From Pardosa pseudoannulata (taxonomy: Eukaryota; Arthropoda; Arachnida; Araneae; Lycosidae), in contig CM063501.1 of the NCBI GenBank assembly GCA_032207245.1, positions 87,093,508-87,157,507 on the forward strand: a stretch of DNA of 64,000 bases, written 5' to 3'. The notes under the pieces are model-generated. The model worked only from the letters and a program-made list of their open reading frames with translations. It had not been told where the DNA came from and made no database searches. Both the position numbers and the translations under genes were made by a program. Positions 11,038 to 23,219 of this stretch are shown here, one piece after another (the first letter of the stretch is position 1; every line of letters starts with the position of its first letter).

Positions 11038-11491
11038 AAGTACAAAAAAATGCAAACATATCAAGCAACAAAAATAATTATCCTGTCTGACAGATTTCGA
11101 TTAAAAGTTTTTTAAATAATTCTCTTATATGCCAAGCGCATTTTGGAGCTAAATGCCAGAGTAGATAAATTGGAATAACTCTAAAAATTACTTGTGAAGA
11201 AACATATTACATCATAAATTAATCATCGATTCAAGAACAAAAACTATATATTAAATATATATATTTAATAAACCTTCAATGAAACTTTTTCAACTGGAAA
11301 TAAGTTCTGAAAAATTTTATCTAAAACTTTTTTTCTGGTACTTTTTTTCAGATAATATCATTATGTCCTTGGTTTGAGCTCTTTTCAATTAAAATTAATA
11401 TATTTTTTGTGAACTGACTGAAATACATTTATTAACGTCTATGCCATTTGCAGCCTCGGGTTAGAAATATTTGGCAACTTATTCATCATTA
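11038..11491. other. Unassigned AT-rich stretch
   Basis: No recognisable feature. Confidence 0.4.
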
Positions 11492-12331
11492 ATTTATTAT
11501 ATAATAATAGCCCAAGTTATCTATCCGTCTTTCATCGAATTGATAAAGCGATAGGACCTGGAGTAGTTAGGGATATCTATATTGGATTCTTGACGAGTTA
11601 GGAATAGCAAAACTCGAAGCAAGTCTTTAAATCGTTCGAAATCCATCCCTGTGTCCCTTTTCGAGCGTTTAATCTCATTATTTCAAACCCTATTTTCAAA
11701 GGTTATGAGCAGTCTATTAAGTTTATCACATAATAAATAGGTAAAAATAACATTTTTCTACTATTATGACGTCATTCCTTTAACCATCTCATTTAATCAT
11801 TTCTTTTTTAAAATTATTTACATGTCGTCTGCATTATTTTCATACATTTTATCACTGAACTTAGATATTACGTAAATACTTTTCTTTTATACTTGGCATA
11901 AATAATAGATTAGATACATACGTGATAGTTTTAAATTTAATCATAGATTATTTTTTGTTGCAATAAAGTTTTATCACCGGTTTTAAAAACAAATTATTTT
12001 CATAAAAGTTTATGATTCTATTTCACCTACTAATAAATATCTAGCATTTAAGTTATATATCTTTGAAAACTAAGAAGTTTCTTCGTTTGTGTGTTTGTTT
12101 TTTATACATAACCACACAGGGTAAGTAAAAGAATTCAATGTGATTCTAAACTGCATTCACAGTATGGGGAGACTTTAGAGGAGTATGAGGATAAAAAAAT
12201 TATTGAGAGTGTACCAGATAGTTCTCAGCCAAAAAAACCCAACAATTTTTTTAAGTGCCGCATAGGGTACTTTACAATTCTAGAAAATTAAAAATTTTAC
12301 TAATCCCGTCGTATGATTGTGTATATGCTAG
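11492..12331 (+). mobile_element. Helitron-like non-autonomous element, copy a
   Basis: The left end has the family motif TATATAATAATAGCC followed by a CTATCCGTC stretch. The right end has a decayed hairpin starting CCCGTCGTATGA and terminates in CTAG followed by T, the architecture of Helitron 3' ends. The interior matches copies at 20.9-22.4, 29.8-32.0 and 46.0-47.9 kb, including TATGACGTCATTCCTTTAAC and TTGTGTGTTTGTTTTTTATAC. No Rep/helicase coding sequence is present. Confidence 0.65.
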
Positions 12332-12769
12332 TTTAACAATATTTTTAACACTACATTTTCCCTTTTTCATTTGTTTAAAATGACATAGTTATAACCTTCT
12401 TCTATATAGAGAATAAATAAAATATATTTGAAGAATGCAATGAATTAGTCTTGTACCGTCTCTATTGCTGAGACAATTGTGGAAAGATAAAAAGTGCAAT
12501 ACTTGATAGGTCTCAAAAGTGATCCCACTTTCTAAAATACCAATAGGTAGATTGAATTAAAGGAAATTGTGTTGTATTCATAGAAGATGACGACAAAATA
12601 GGAAATGGTGAAAGCTTGGAAGAACTGAAATAAATCTTCTAAGAAGAGACAAGAATCACTCTCACGAAATAAAACTGCTAAGGGATTATTGAAACAAAGT
12701 GTGCAGTAAATTTATTCTCAACAATAAATTTAGCTGATTTGTCTTACTTTATTCTTTTCAATCCAAGTT
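12332..12769. other. Unassigned stretch
   Basis: No feature recognised. Confidence 0.35.
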
Positions 12770-13620
12770 CAGTACAATTGTGTTTATTTTTTTAATTCGT
12801 GGGAGTTCAGATGGACAACGTGTGGAAAAAGTTTCGGAAGGGCGATATTTCGCTATTTTGGGCTTAGTTGATTTTATCTTGTTTCATTTGTTTTTATAAG
12901 TTCAATTGTTTCTATTTTTTTATCTCTGGGGTGTTCAGATGAACAACTTGTGGGAAAAGTTTCGAAAAGGGCTATATTTCGCCATTTTGGGCTTAGTTGC
13001 TTTTATCTTGTTTTATTTGTTTTTATGAGTTCAGTACAACTGTGTTTATTTTTTTAGTTCTTGGGAGTTCGCAAATTTGGGCTTAGTTGCTTTTATCTTG
13101 TTTTTATGAGTTCAGTACAACTGTGTTTATTTTTTTAGTTCTTGGGAGTTCAGATGGACAATGTGTGGAAAAAGTTTCGAAAGGGAGATATTTCGCCATT
13201 TTGGGCTTAGTTGCTTTTATCTTGTTTTTATGAGTTCAGTACAACTGTGTTTATTTTTTTAGTTCTTGGGAGTTCAGATGGACAATGTGTGGAAAAAGTT
13301 TCGTAAGGTCAATATTTCGCAATTTTGGGCTTAGTTTAATGAGTTCAGTTCAACTGTGTTTATTTTTTGAGCTTTTCGGAGTTCAGATGGACAACGTGTG
13401 GAAAAAGTTTCGGAAGTGCGATATTTCGCCATTTTGTTTTTAGTTTCTTTTATCTTGTTTTATTTATTTTTATGAGTTCAGTACATTGTGTTATAAGTTT
13501 TTAATTGTTTTGAATATTTTAAAATTCTTATTTGTTGAAATCTTGTTAGGGACTTCAGTTAGGGAATGTGATGAAAAAGCTTTGAAAAGCAATATTTCGT
13601 TGTTTGTCTACCTCCTCTTC
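12770..13620. repeat. Imperfect tandem repeats, period about 80-135 bp
   Basis: The motif GGGAGTTCAGATGGACAA and following AAAGTTTCG-A-AGGG-ATATTTCGCCATTTTGGGC recur, with starts near 12801, 12929, 13063, 13144, 13268, 13377 and a worn one near 13548. Periods vary because some units are shortened. Between them lie GAGTTCAGTACAACTGTGTT and T-rich tracts. The array is non-coding and clearly older than the 5.5-kb satellite. Confidence 0.85.
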
Positions 13621-13721
13621 ATATTTTTTCTTATGGAGATTAACAACACTATTAAGAACAAACAAAACGTTCATTTAGGGTAACTTAAGAGAAAATTATA
13701 TTTCATAAAAAGTGTAAGCTT

Positions 13722-13933
13722 GTAAACTTTTATATTTTTTTATTATCATTCAAGCAAAATGAATAAATATTTGCTCTGTTTTATAAGAAATAATTATGCA
13801 TTTAAACCACACCACAGACTTTTACATCATCGCAGTACTTGGCAGTTAATATCCATGAGTACCTATCATCTACGCCTGGTAACTTTTTGTTACGTTCTTA
13901 CCTTTCAAAATCTGAAATTGAAAAGAAAAACAT
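13722..13933 (+). repeat. Direct duplication, left unit
   Basis: This 210-bp segment is repeated at 14425-14636: both contain ATTATCATTC-AG-AAAATGAATAA, CGCAGTACTT-GCAGTTAAT, CACCTGGTAACT/CGCCTGGTAACT and TACCTTTCAAAATCT. The units are separated by about 490 bp of unrelated, partly GC-richer DNA. Confidence 0.8.
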
Positions 13934-14424
13934 AGTGACGCTGGCAGCATGTTTGTAGACTACGATAACGCTCGCTCCCACACGGCGTTGCTTGTAACTG
14001 AATACATAACCCAGGAACAAACTACAACTACTTTCCCCAACCGCCATACAGTTCCGACCTAGGCCCTCTGATCTTTCGTTTCATAGGTTAAGATGGACAT
14101 GAAAGAGCGCCATTCACTCCAATATGTCAAAAGATCCCTAACCACTAGGCTTCACGGTATCTCACAAAATGAGTTCTAACAAGGTTACAATCTCTGCAAG
14201 CAACACTAGATTTGATTGTATTACTGCCATAGGCACATACTTTGAAGATTATTTACAGCTTTTCTTTGTAAGTACATTATTAAATTTACCTATTTTGTTT
14301 TCTCATCCCTTTTGGAACAGACCTTGTACAATTGTATAAATAGTGTTTCTTTTTCCCTTTTTTAACCAGAGGATAATATATTAGCAATGTTGTAGATTTA
14401 AGAGAATTTGTAAAAGTTGGTAAA
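13934..14424. other. Spacer between duplicated units
   Basis: Contains a GC-richer block at about 13940-14120 with no frame or repeat I can identify, then AT-rich DNA. It may be an insertion into one of the duplicated units. Confidence 0.3.
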
Positions 14425-14636
14425 TTTGTAAACGTTTCTATTGTTTTATTATCATTCGAGTAAAATGAATAATTATGTGCTGTGTTTTACAAGAAATTTG
14501 ATGTACACTTGAACCATACCATTTTTACAACTTCGCAGTACTTTGCAGTTAATATTCATCAGTACTTATTATCTACACCTGGTAACTATTTGTTTTTTTC
14601 TTACCTTTCAAAATCTCAAATTGAAAAGAAAAAAAT
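14425..14636 (+). repeat. Direct duplication, right unit
   Basis: Second copy of 13722-13933. Two overlapping open frames of 71 and 94 codons start in it, but neither is conserved in the left unit, so I do not treat them as genes. Confidence 0.8.
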
Positions 14637-15074
14637 GGTGTACAAGTTTTACTTTGACTGTATTTGCTTTAACACTCATTATTCGTTTCACAGATAAACA
14701 AAAAATAAAAATTCTGCGTTTGTGTGCCACTTATCTACTAGTATCTTTTGTGGTCTTTTCAGTATTCAAAATTCTTCACAAATTTCTGAAAGTAATCTTG
14801 ACGATTACAACTAATCTCGAAAAGTAAATGTACAGCTATACTTATCACTTCCGGATAACTCATTTTATTAATTATGAAGTAGTGTGAATGCAACGGAACA
14901 TTTGAAGTTCGCAAAACTGGCACAGATTTTAACTGTTTTATATTTAATAATTTAGGTCAGGATTCGGCAGACCGTGGTTTTAGAGCCACATTTGGATGTT
15001 TACATAAGTGTTTACAGTTATTCAGATTTATACTTCTCTGTATTATATTGATAATGAATACTCACTGACATCTT

Positions 15075-15440
15075 CGTTATCTTGTTACTTTGACAGTTTG
15101 GCTTGTCACCTCCAAATGTCTGGCTTTGTTTATGTTGAAGCATAATGAAGAGCCACAGAAGACACCAAAAAAAATAATAATAATAGTAATACGAGGTACA
15201 TTGGGCTTTTATAGTTTTATAAAGATCCTGAGACCAGTCAATAAAAATACAGCCACAAGACAAAACTAATCAAACACAACCAATGAAAACACAAAAGGAT
15301 CAACTGCAGAAAACCTCGTACGTCCGAGAAAGCTATTACTTAAATAATAATAAACAGCCAAGTCGCCAAGTATGAGTGCGATTACATATTTCAACAGTTT
15401 ATTCAGAATTCCCTATTTTATACTCTTTAACAGGTTGACA
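15075..15440 (+). repeat. Dispersed repeat interrupted by a solo LTR
   Basis: The flanks match 1-100: TTTGACAGTTTGG and a CAAATGTCTG-like segment on the left, ATTCAGAATTCCCTATTTTA on the right. The 264-bp LTR lies between them. Confidence 0.75.
15133..15396. mobile_element. Solo LTR
   Basis: The 264-bp block starts TGTTGAA and ends TTCAACA, a 7-bp inverted terminus with the TG...CA form of LTRs. It is flanked by a perfect 5-bp duplication GTTTA (15128-15132 and 15397-15401). The uninterrupted site is seen at about position 50. No internal retrotransposon genes remain, consistent with LTR-LTR recombination. Five-base duplications fit BEL/Pao or some Gypsy elements. Confidence 0.85.
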
Positions 15441-15446
15441 CGTTGA

Positions 15447-16490
15447 GAAAAAGTGTCAACATTGTAAGTAAGTTCTTACGCTGACCCATCACGAAGACAT
15501 ACAGTAGCATGCATGCTGAAGACCAAAAGTCACGACAGCAACCACAACAGTAATTGAACTTCTGCTGACCTACGAGAGTTCTGTCATGGTACGAGATATT
15601 ATTGTCAAACCCAAAAATGAGCAAACGCTACAAAGGTCAGCTCGACTATCAGGAATAACTAAAGACACAGGTCACTCAAATGAACCCCGGGTGCGTGAAA
15701 CCCGTATATACCTAAAGGAGGTATACCCCTGAGGTTGTCTCTCATTTAGCACTACCCAGAAGACCAGAAGTCACGAGAGCAACCACAACGGCAATTAAGC
15801 TGCTGTTGACCTACGAAAGTTCCGTCATGCTCCGAGTTATTGTTGTCAAACCCGATAATGAGCAAACGTTACAAAGGTAAGTTTGTCTATCAGGAAATAC
15901 TAAAGACCTAATTCACTCGGGTGAACCCCGGGTGCAAGAAACCCGTATTTCCTAAAGGAGGTATACCCTTGAGTTTGTCTCTCTTTTAGCACTACCCACA
16001 GAACACTTGTGGCTTGAGCTCGTGGCCAGGGAAACGTGAGACGTTGTCCCCAGTGTCAACATTGTAAGGAGAGTTCTTACGCTGACCCATCTCTAAGACA
16101 TACAGTAGCAACAAACTGAAGACCAGTCACAACGACAGCTATAAAGCTGCAGCTGACCTACGCGAGGCTCGTTATGGTTGAAGATTAATTTGGTCAACTC
16201 CGGTAAGGAACAAGCGCTACAGAGCCAAATTCTGGTTTACCAGAGAAGACACTAGAGAAGTTCTGGTCTACCAAGAGAAGATACTAGAGAAGTTCTGGTC
16301 TACTAGAGAAGACACTAGAGAAGGATCACGCAGGTGAACTTCGGGCTCGTGACACCCGTATATACCTAAACGAGGTATACCCCTGAGGTTGTCTCTCATT
16401 TAGCACTACCCAGAGGACACGTAAAGCTTGAAGCTCGTGGTCGAGAACGCGAGAGACGTTGTCCCCAGTGTCAACATTGTAAAAGAGAAT
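15447..16490 (+). repeat. GC-rich hairpin repeat (family G), tandem block
   Basis: Three related units of about 230-300 bp follow one another. Each contains ACCTACG-GAG-TCCGTCATG-like sequence, then two consecutive hairpins: a GGGT...ACCC stem around CGTGAA, and the stem TATACCT-AAAGG-AGGTATA (near 15709, 15955 and 16360). A second module, GTGTCAACATTGTAA with CTTACGCTGACCCATC, occurs near 15452, 16051 and 16467. An isolated copy bounded by a target-site duplication is at 21202-21608. Confidence 0.8.
16228..16325 (+). repeat. Three-copy minisatellite, about 32 bp
   Basis: Inside the third family-G unit the segment TTCTGGT-TAC-AGAGAAGA-ACTAGAGAAG is repeated three times with few differences. 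The other G units have a single copy here. Confidence 0.85.
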
Positions 16491-17359
16491 TACTATGAGA
16501 CACAGTAGATAGTCCTCTTTACTCTTCCCGTCTATCTTTTTTTACAGAACGAACAGAACATTCTTCGCAATCTGCCAAAGATTTGACCTTACTACTCTGA
16601 ACTATCCAAACTATATGCAACATCCATGGTGCTGCAACAAACTCTCTTAAATTTTCTGTTACATACGCTTATTTCATATTTGAAAAATCTTTCTTTCAAT
16701 AAATAAAAATATTCATGAATTTATTTAAAGATCTTGCCTGTTGAACACGCATCATTTCTTTAATGGTATGTATAATTTATCTCAGCATGAAATGAAAGCT
16801 TTTATTTCTCCAGCATTATAGCCAAACTTTTCTGTCATGAATAAGGCTTACATTTTATTCTTCCATTTACTTCTTCGTAGTCGAAGAACCGTGACAAATT
16901 CTATCGATTTTCTGATTGATCTGTTTATCGGGTCGACTGCAAATACTAAATATAAAACTTGTTAACGCTCGGGATGTACTATGAAATTTCATTGATTTTC
17001 AAGCTGAAAAGATATTTATAGTGGGGTTTTATGATTCTTGTAAAAAAATTTGAATCGAATATGTTTACTAACATTTTATATCTTTAGACTAAAGAAACAT
17101 TCAATATATTTCTCTTAAAAAAACATCTTTAAGGGAACATGAAACACAGATTCTAATTTTTTCTCAAAGTATGCTTCTAGAGTATATGTTACCTAAAAAT
17201 GCTGTGAAATCCTATTTAAAAAAGTGAAAATTTAAAATTTGATAGTGATTCAGTTTTATTGTAATACTCGAACGATAAGCTTTATTCTAATAGTTTTCAA
17301 AGTCACTAAAGAAACCATTTCATGCCTCAAGAGAATGGGCAGTATCGTTCTTTTATTAA
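16491..17359. other. Unassigned AT-rich stretch
   Basis: No coding sequence or terminal repeats recognised. Confidence 0.4.
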
Positions 17360-17376
17360 CACATTGTGTGCGGGTA

Positions 17377-17535
17377 CATTTCGCAGCGGAATTGTACCGG
17401 GAGCGGGCGTTTTGCGCGTAAATTTAGTTGTTCAGTTAAATCTCAATAGATCGAAATTATTTAATTTCTTAACCAACTTTTCGTATTTTATATTGAAATA
17501 TATAAACAAATATGTAAATAGACAAATAGATAAAT
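17377..17535 (+). repeat. Repeat P with piggyBac-like terminus, copy 1
   Basis: Starts at TTAACACATTGTGTGCGGGT and continues through CATTTCGCAGCGGAATTGTA and GGGAGCGGGCG. The same sequence occurs reversed at about 53280-53457 and 54598-54870 and forward at 63891-64000. Sequence upstream of the TTAA differs between this copy and the 54.9-kb copy, as expected if TTAA is an insertion boundary. The other end was not found. Confidence 0.6.
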
Positions 17536-17568
17536 ATATATATATATAATTTATAAATATACATAATA

Positions 17569-18723
<1,155 letters not shown>

Positions 18724-19603
18724 CAGTAGACTCAGCTTAATGTGATCGAGGTTATTGTTATCAATCGCTTATTGTTATCGACATCACTTGTCCCGATTTT
18801 CTCTATTCATCTGTATGTTAAAATGTTCGCTTTATGGGATCGTTACATCGGTTAATGTTGTCAGTTTTCGAACCTCATTTTAACTGGCAAAGAAATATTT
18901 ACAATGTATTCAGAAGGAACCCATTATTTTCTTTTCCTTCATTCATGTTTTAATTTACAAGAATTCGCCCCCTTCCACCGGGGGAAGTGGTGGGGTATAA
19001 CACGTTCCTGGAATTTTTCAGACGTACGTTCACCCTATTGGTGGTCAATAGTTGTCAGATAAGCAGAAGGCAACAATTTCTATTCGGAACTGAGAAGGAG
19101 CGTATTCACATTTTATGCCGTGCTCGCTTGCATGCGGTTTGTCTATATGGAAGCGAGAAAGCGAAATGATTTAACATTAAAACTAAATATCGAAATTTTA
19201 AATCGTTATGACAGGTTGTGAAATATAATTCAGCGCAATTAAACATTTCTCAGCTTCTGAATTGCACTGATAGTGTTGAAACGTGGAGTACAACACCACT
19301 CCGATGAGTTTAAAAGCATTAAGATTACGAACGTTTTAGGAATGAGCTTCTTAAAAAGAATTGTAGACAATCAACAATTGATCAATTATTTTTATTATGT
19401 AAACAATTTATATGTCTTAAAGGATAATTTACAGTACATAAATATAAGGTATGTTTTTTCATTTTATTTTGAAATTAAGTACGTGTAAATTAAAGGGGGG
19501 GGGTAAATTTATCTAAGTTTGTATATCGTTGTTTATTGTTATCAACTGGTTATTGTTATCAAAATCACGGTGTCCCAAACTTATCACATTAAGCGTAGCC
19601 CAT
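18724..19603 (+). mobile_element. Tigger-type MITE (family A), copy 2
   Basis: Left end after TA reads CAGTAGACTCAGCTTAATG and the right end ATCACATTAAGCG, inverted to each other. This copy keeps an internal segment (about 19220-19320) absent from the 44.7, 53.8 and 55.5 kb copies but present in the 59.2-62.6 kb pair, so it is closer to the longer ancestor. The transposase-derived frame is broken. Confidence 0.85.
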
Positions 19604-20403
19604 TATATATCTGAAAAAGGGAAGCACTTCAGGTTGTTAACAGTTCTCGTGATATAATTGGTAATGTACTATGTTAAATTTTTTTTCGCAGTTATTGCCA
19701 AATACCGTTTGTCTAAAGGCAGTATAACCAAGGAATTACCTTATCTGAAACGTCTGTTGACGTTTCCATCAAATTGGAATTGTTTTTAAATAAATCGCGC
19801 TGAGAGCTTGAATATATAACTCGGCGCGATTGCGGGATCCTTGGTTATTTAAATCCGTTTGCAACCACATTTCAAACGATATATGATTAAGCCACACGGA
19901 ATCTTATCTGGATGGGTTATCATGGATAATCAAATATCGTACTATAAGACTTGTCCATCCGGACTGCTGTAAACGACGCTACATCAAAGTTATGGATGGC
20001 TCGTTCGTAACCTCTACTGACTATCGCTTTCGTCTGACGTACTGTCAACAGCGTCTGTTGGCTTACTCTAATGTGTAATTCAAACATATTATCCCTTTAT
20101 ATATATATGTGATAACCTCCTAGGGAATATTATCGCTGTAGGATACAATTTCGGTGTGTTTCTGAAATAGTTTTAATTTATGAGCTTAAACACAGGTTTT
20201 AAATCAAAAACATGTTAGTATAACTCACTAGTTCTCGACGGGGGAGGTCAGAGGATACTGGGGGGATGAACCTCTTTTGGTCGACTGGTGTGTGGGGGAA
20301 GAAAGCTAGGGGTTGGTGACTCTTTAAGGAAACAGGAGGTGATGGCCCCTTTTGGGACTGTAGAAGGGCAATATGGGAATGTTTTGACATTCAATTTAAA
20401 ACT
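19604..20403. other. Unassigned stretch
   Basis: Mostly AT-rich with short GC-richer patches. No repeat boundaries or coding sequence recognised. Confidence 0.35.
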
Positions 20404-20416
20404 CCTAAATAAATTT

Positions 20417-20597
20417 TGGGCTTAACGATGGTCGATTGGTTTGGGTGCTAGCCTTCGGTATCAGAGTTCGTGGGTTCGAATCCCACAGTGACATGGATGT
20501 TCGTAGCCGTTCGGAATCGGCTTTAAGCTGTAGGTCCCGGTCTCATCAGTACTCGTGTTGCAGAAAGTAGACCTTAGCACTCCAAACCAAAACCAAA
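20417..20597 (+). mobile_element. tRNA-derived SINE S1, full length
   Basis: A 181-bp copy flanked by the perfect 13-bp duplication CCTAAATAAATTT (20404-20416 and 20598-20610). The head has a B box (GGTTCGAATCCC) and an anticodon-arm region with CTTCGG, resembling tRNA-Arg(UCG). The body carries GTAGCCGTTCGGAATCGGCT, which can fold into a small AGCCG/CGGCT hairpin. It ends in CCAAACCAAAACCAAA followed by the duplicated CC. Transcription by RNA polymerase III from the internal boxes is expected for such elements. Confidence 0.9.
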
Positions 20598-21201
20598 CCT
20601 AAATAAATTTATTACACAATTTGTACCTTCAATCAAATGAACTTCAACGATGGCCTCATAAGCACTAAGATACATCCCCTATGTTTCAACGGGCGTTACT
20701 TCCCCCACCTTCCTCATTCATATATAAATGTTCTTAGCGGTATATTTGAGCGTATATCAGTAAGAAACAGACAAACAAAAAGTTTTAACATCTGATAGCC
20801 TTTTTTAAAAACGTGGTACTATTTTAAATTTTAGATAAATTATCAGCCAGTTGTACCCTATTTTACATACAGTAAAAAACTTTTAGAATTTTTAGACTTT
20901 AGACAAAATAATAATGAATATGCGTTTGTGATATGTAATTATATGTAATATCTAACTTCAGTGATAAAACATATGAAAATAATGCAAACAATATTTAAAT
21001 AATTAAAAACAACAAATGATTCAATGAGATCGCTAAAGGAATGTCGTCATAATGCAAGAAAAAAATGTTATTTTTATCTATTTCTTATGTGACAAATTGA
21101 TAAATTTAATCGCCTGCTCTTAACCGAAGAAAATAATGCTTGAAATAATGGCATTAAACCCTAGAAAATGGGGGAAGGGTTGGATTTCGAACGTTAATAA
21201 G

Positions 21202-21608
21202 TGTGTTTAACCCTGTCCCGGCCGGAGCCATACAGTCTGTATGATTAGTCGCCACGACAGTAACCACCACACCACAAGGTGTTGCTGGCCTACGAGAGTT
21301 CCGTCATGGTTCGAGAATAATGTTGACGACCCCAGTAAGGAACATACTACAAAGTAAGTTCGTGACTACCAGGGAAGTCTGAAGAGAAGGATCACTCAGG
21401 AAACCCCGGGTTCGTGAAACCCGAGTATACCTAAAGGAGGTATACCCCTTGAGGTTGCAGACGGCTATCATTGGCCTAGGAGGGACACTCCTAGTTACCA
21501 GGGGCGCCACGAGGAGGCGATAGCCCTAGGTGAGGTACCGTAGTACAACACCCTGAGGCTCATCCCCAGAGCTGCGCAGTAGCACTGCTGAGGAGACTCA
21601 TTACCTTC
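21202..21608. mobile_element. Family G repeat inserted in the Helitron-like copy
   Basis: A 407-bp GC-rich block bounded by the perfect 11-bp duplication ACGTTAATAAG (21191-21201 and 21609-21619). It contains the two family-G hairpins (GGGTTCGTGAAACCC and TATACCT-AAAGG-AGGTATA) and a further GC-rich part with CCTAGGAGGGACACTCCTAG. The variable-length duplication suggests retroposition, so the unit may be a SINE or a LINE 3' end. Confidence 0.7.
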
Positions 21609-21663
21609 ACGTTAATAAGCCTAACTGATCAAGAATCCAATAGGATGCCTCCATCCATTCCAG

Positions 21664-21807
21664 CGCCGAACTGCGATTGGTTACTGGCCTTCGGTACGGA
21701 GAGAATCCCACTATGGCATGGATGTGTGTAACCGTTCGGAATCGGCTAAGCTGTAGGTCCCAGCCCTCGTGTTGCAAAAAGTAGACCGTAGCACTCCAAA
21801 CCAAACC
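21664..21807 (+). mobile_element. tRNA-derived SINE S1
   Basis: A worn S1 copy with a deletion in the T-arm region, ending CTCCAAACCAAACC. Flanks CCTCCATCCATTCCAG and CCTATCCATCCCAG look like a diverged target-site duplication within the Helitron-like host. Confidence 0.75.
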
Positions 21808-21989
21808 ACCTATCCATCCCAGGTCCCAACAAATGGCAGCGACGTTGGCTATTATTATATAGGATTAGTTTAATGGTAATGAGTGATTATTTACTATGCA
21901 ATTCGCGATGATTAATGGTTATATCCACCTTGATGTATTTGAAAATCTGACTGTCATTTAATTATGCTAGAAATATATCTTTTCATCCA

Positions 21990-22413
21990 CGTGGTATAAA
22001 CCAACGAATGCTAGAAAAAATGTTATTTTTATCTATTTATTATGTGATAAATTGATAAATTTAATTGCCTGCTCTCAACTGGGGGAAATAGGTCTTGAAA
22101 TAATGGCATTAAACGCTAGAAAATAGGGAAGGGGTGGATTTCGAACGTACGTCGGAATGCTAGAAATAATGTTATTTTTACGTATTTATTATGTTACAAA
22201 TTGATAAATTTAATTTTCCTCTTAACCAGGAAAAATAGGTCTTGAAATAATGGCATTAAACTATAGAAAAGGGCGGAAGGGTTGGATTTCGAACGTTAAT
22301 TAGCATAACTCATCAATAATCCAATCTGGATGCCTCTATCTATTCCAGGTTCAACAGCTTCATAAATTTGAGTTCAGACGGACAGATACCTTAGGCTATT
22401 ATTATATAGGGGA
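21990..22413 (-). mobile_element. Helitron-like element, copy g
   Basis: Minus-strand 5' end TCCCCTATATAATAATAGCC is at about 22413. The left half holds two tandem versions (about 22008-22150 and 22153-22290) of the same roughly 145-bp internal segment, so part of the element has been duplicated. The 3' end is absent. Confidence 0.65.
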
Positions 22414-23043
22414 TTGGATTAATGCTAATGAATGATTATTTATTATGCAATTCTAGCAAAGTTCTGATTACCTATGGTTAGATCGGTTCTTGATTATTCT
22501 ATTGTTTATGTATCTTGACTGTTATTAAATAATGATGCGAGAGATTTAGTTACTTTTCCTTACGCCATGTGAAAAGATATGTACTAAATCATAGTGATGA
22601 ATTTATAAAGAAAATTAAAGTAAAATGTGTTGTTCAATTTTAGAAATACAGATGTTTCATTTTCAAAAATTTTTTAATTGCTGCTGTAATTTATTATAAA
22701 ATATAATTAAAATTTGAAATAAAAACACAAACTGGAAACCCAGATAAATACCCACATTGTAAAATAGGCTTGAAGTGGCTAGTTAAGAATAAAAACCATT
22801 TTTAAACTTATTTTTCTCATCATGAGGTATTTTAGTTTTAACAATTTAAATTAAGAAAATCAAGTTTAAATATCAGATTAAAACACTGAAATTTTGTGTA
22901 AATCTATTTAAGAAAAATTTACATATTTTCTCCCTTATAATTGAGTACTTCTACTTCACTACGACCTAAATTACGGGATTTTTCCAATGGGGCGTTGAAA
23001 ATATTTCAGACCTTAAGGGGGCGTGACTTTAAATAGGTTGAGT
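22414..23043. other. Unassigned AT-rich stretch
   Basis: No feature recognised. Confidence 0.4.
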
Positions 23044-23219
23044 TGGTTTGGTTTGGAGCACTACGGTCTACATTTTGCAACACGAGGGCTAATGAGACCA
23101 GGACCTACAACTTAGATCCGACTCTGAACGTCTACGAATATCCATGCCACTGTGGGATTCGAACCCACGAACTCCGGTTCCGAAAGCCAGCACCCTAACC
23201 ATTCGGCTATCGTTCGGTT
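23044..23219 (-). mobile_element. tRNA-derived SINE S1
   Basis: Complete on the minus strand: tRNA-like head with GGTTCGAATCCCAC, body with CGTTCAGAGTCGG and a tail read on the plus strand as GGTTTGGTTTGGAGC. The ends are clear, but I could not assign a convincing target-site duplication. Confidence 0.85.

Larger units (their letters stand above)
20890..21864 (-). mobile_element. Helitron-like element, copy f, with nested insertions
   Basis: Minus-strand copy: its 5' end TCCTATATAATAATAGCC lies at about 21864 and the interior continues leftwards with ATTATGACGACATTCC-type sequence. It is interrupted by a family G repeat (21202-21608) and a SINE (about 21664-21807). The hairpin/CTAG end is missing. 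Confidence 0.65.

Noticed and set aside
14482..14827. Overlapping frames of 71 and 94 codons as small genes
   Set aside because: They begin in a duplicated segment whose partner at 13.7-13.9 kb does not keep the frames.
15660..15760. Hammerhead ribozyme in the family G repeat
   Set aside because: GAAAC and CTGAG occur near two stems, but the required CUGANGA core is absent.
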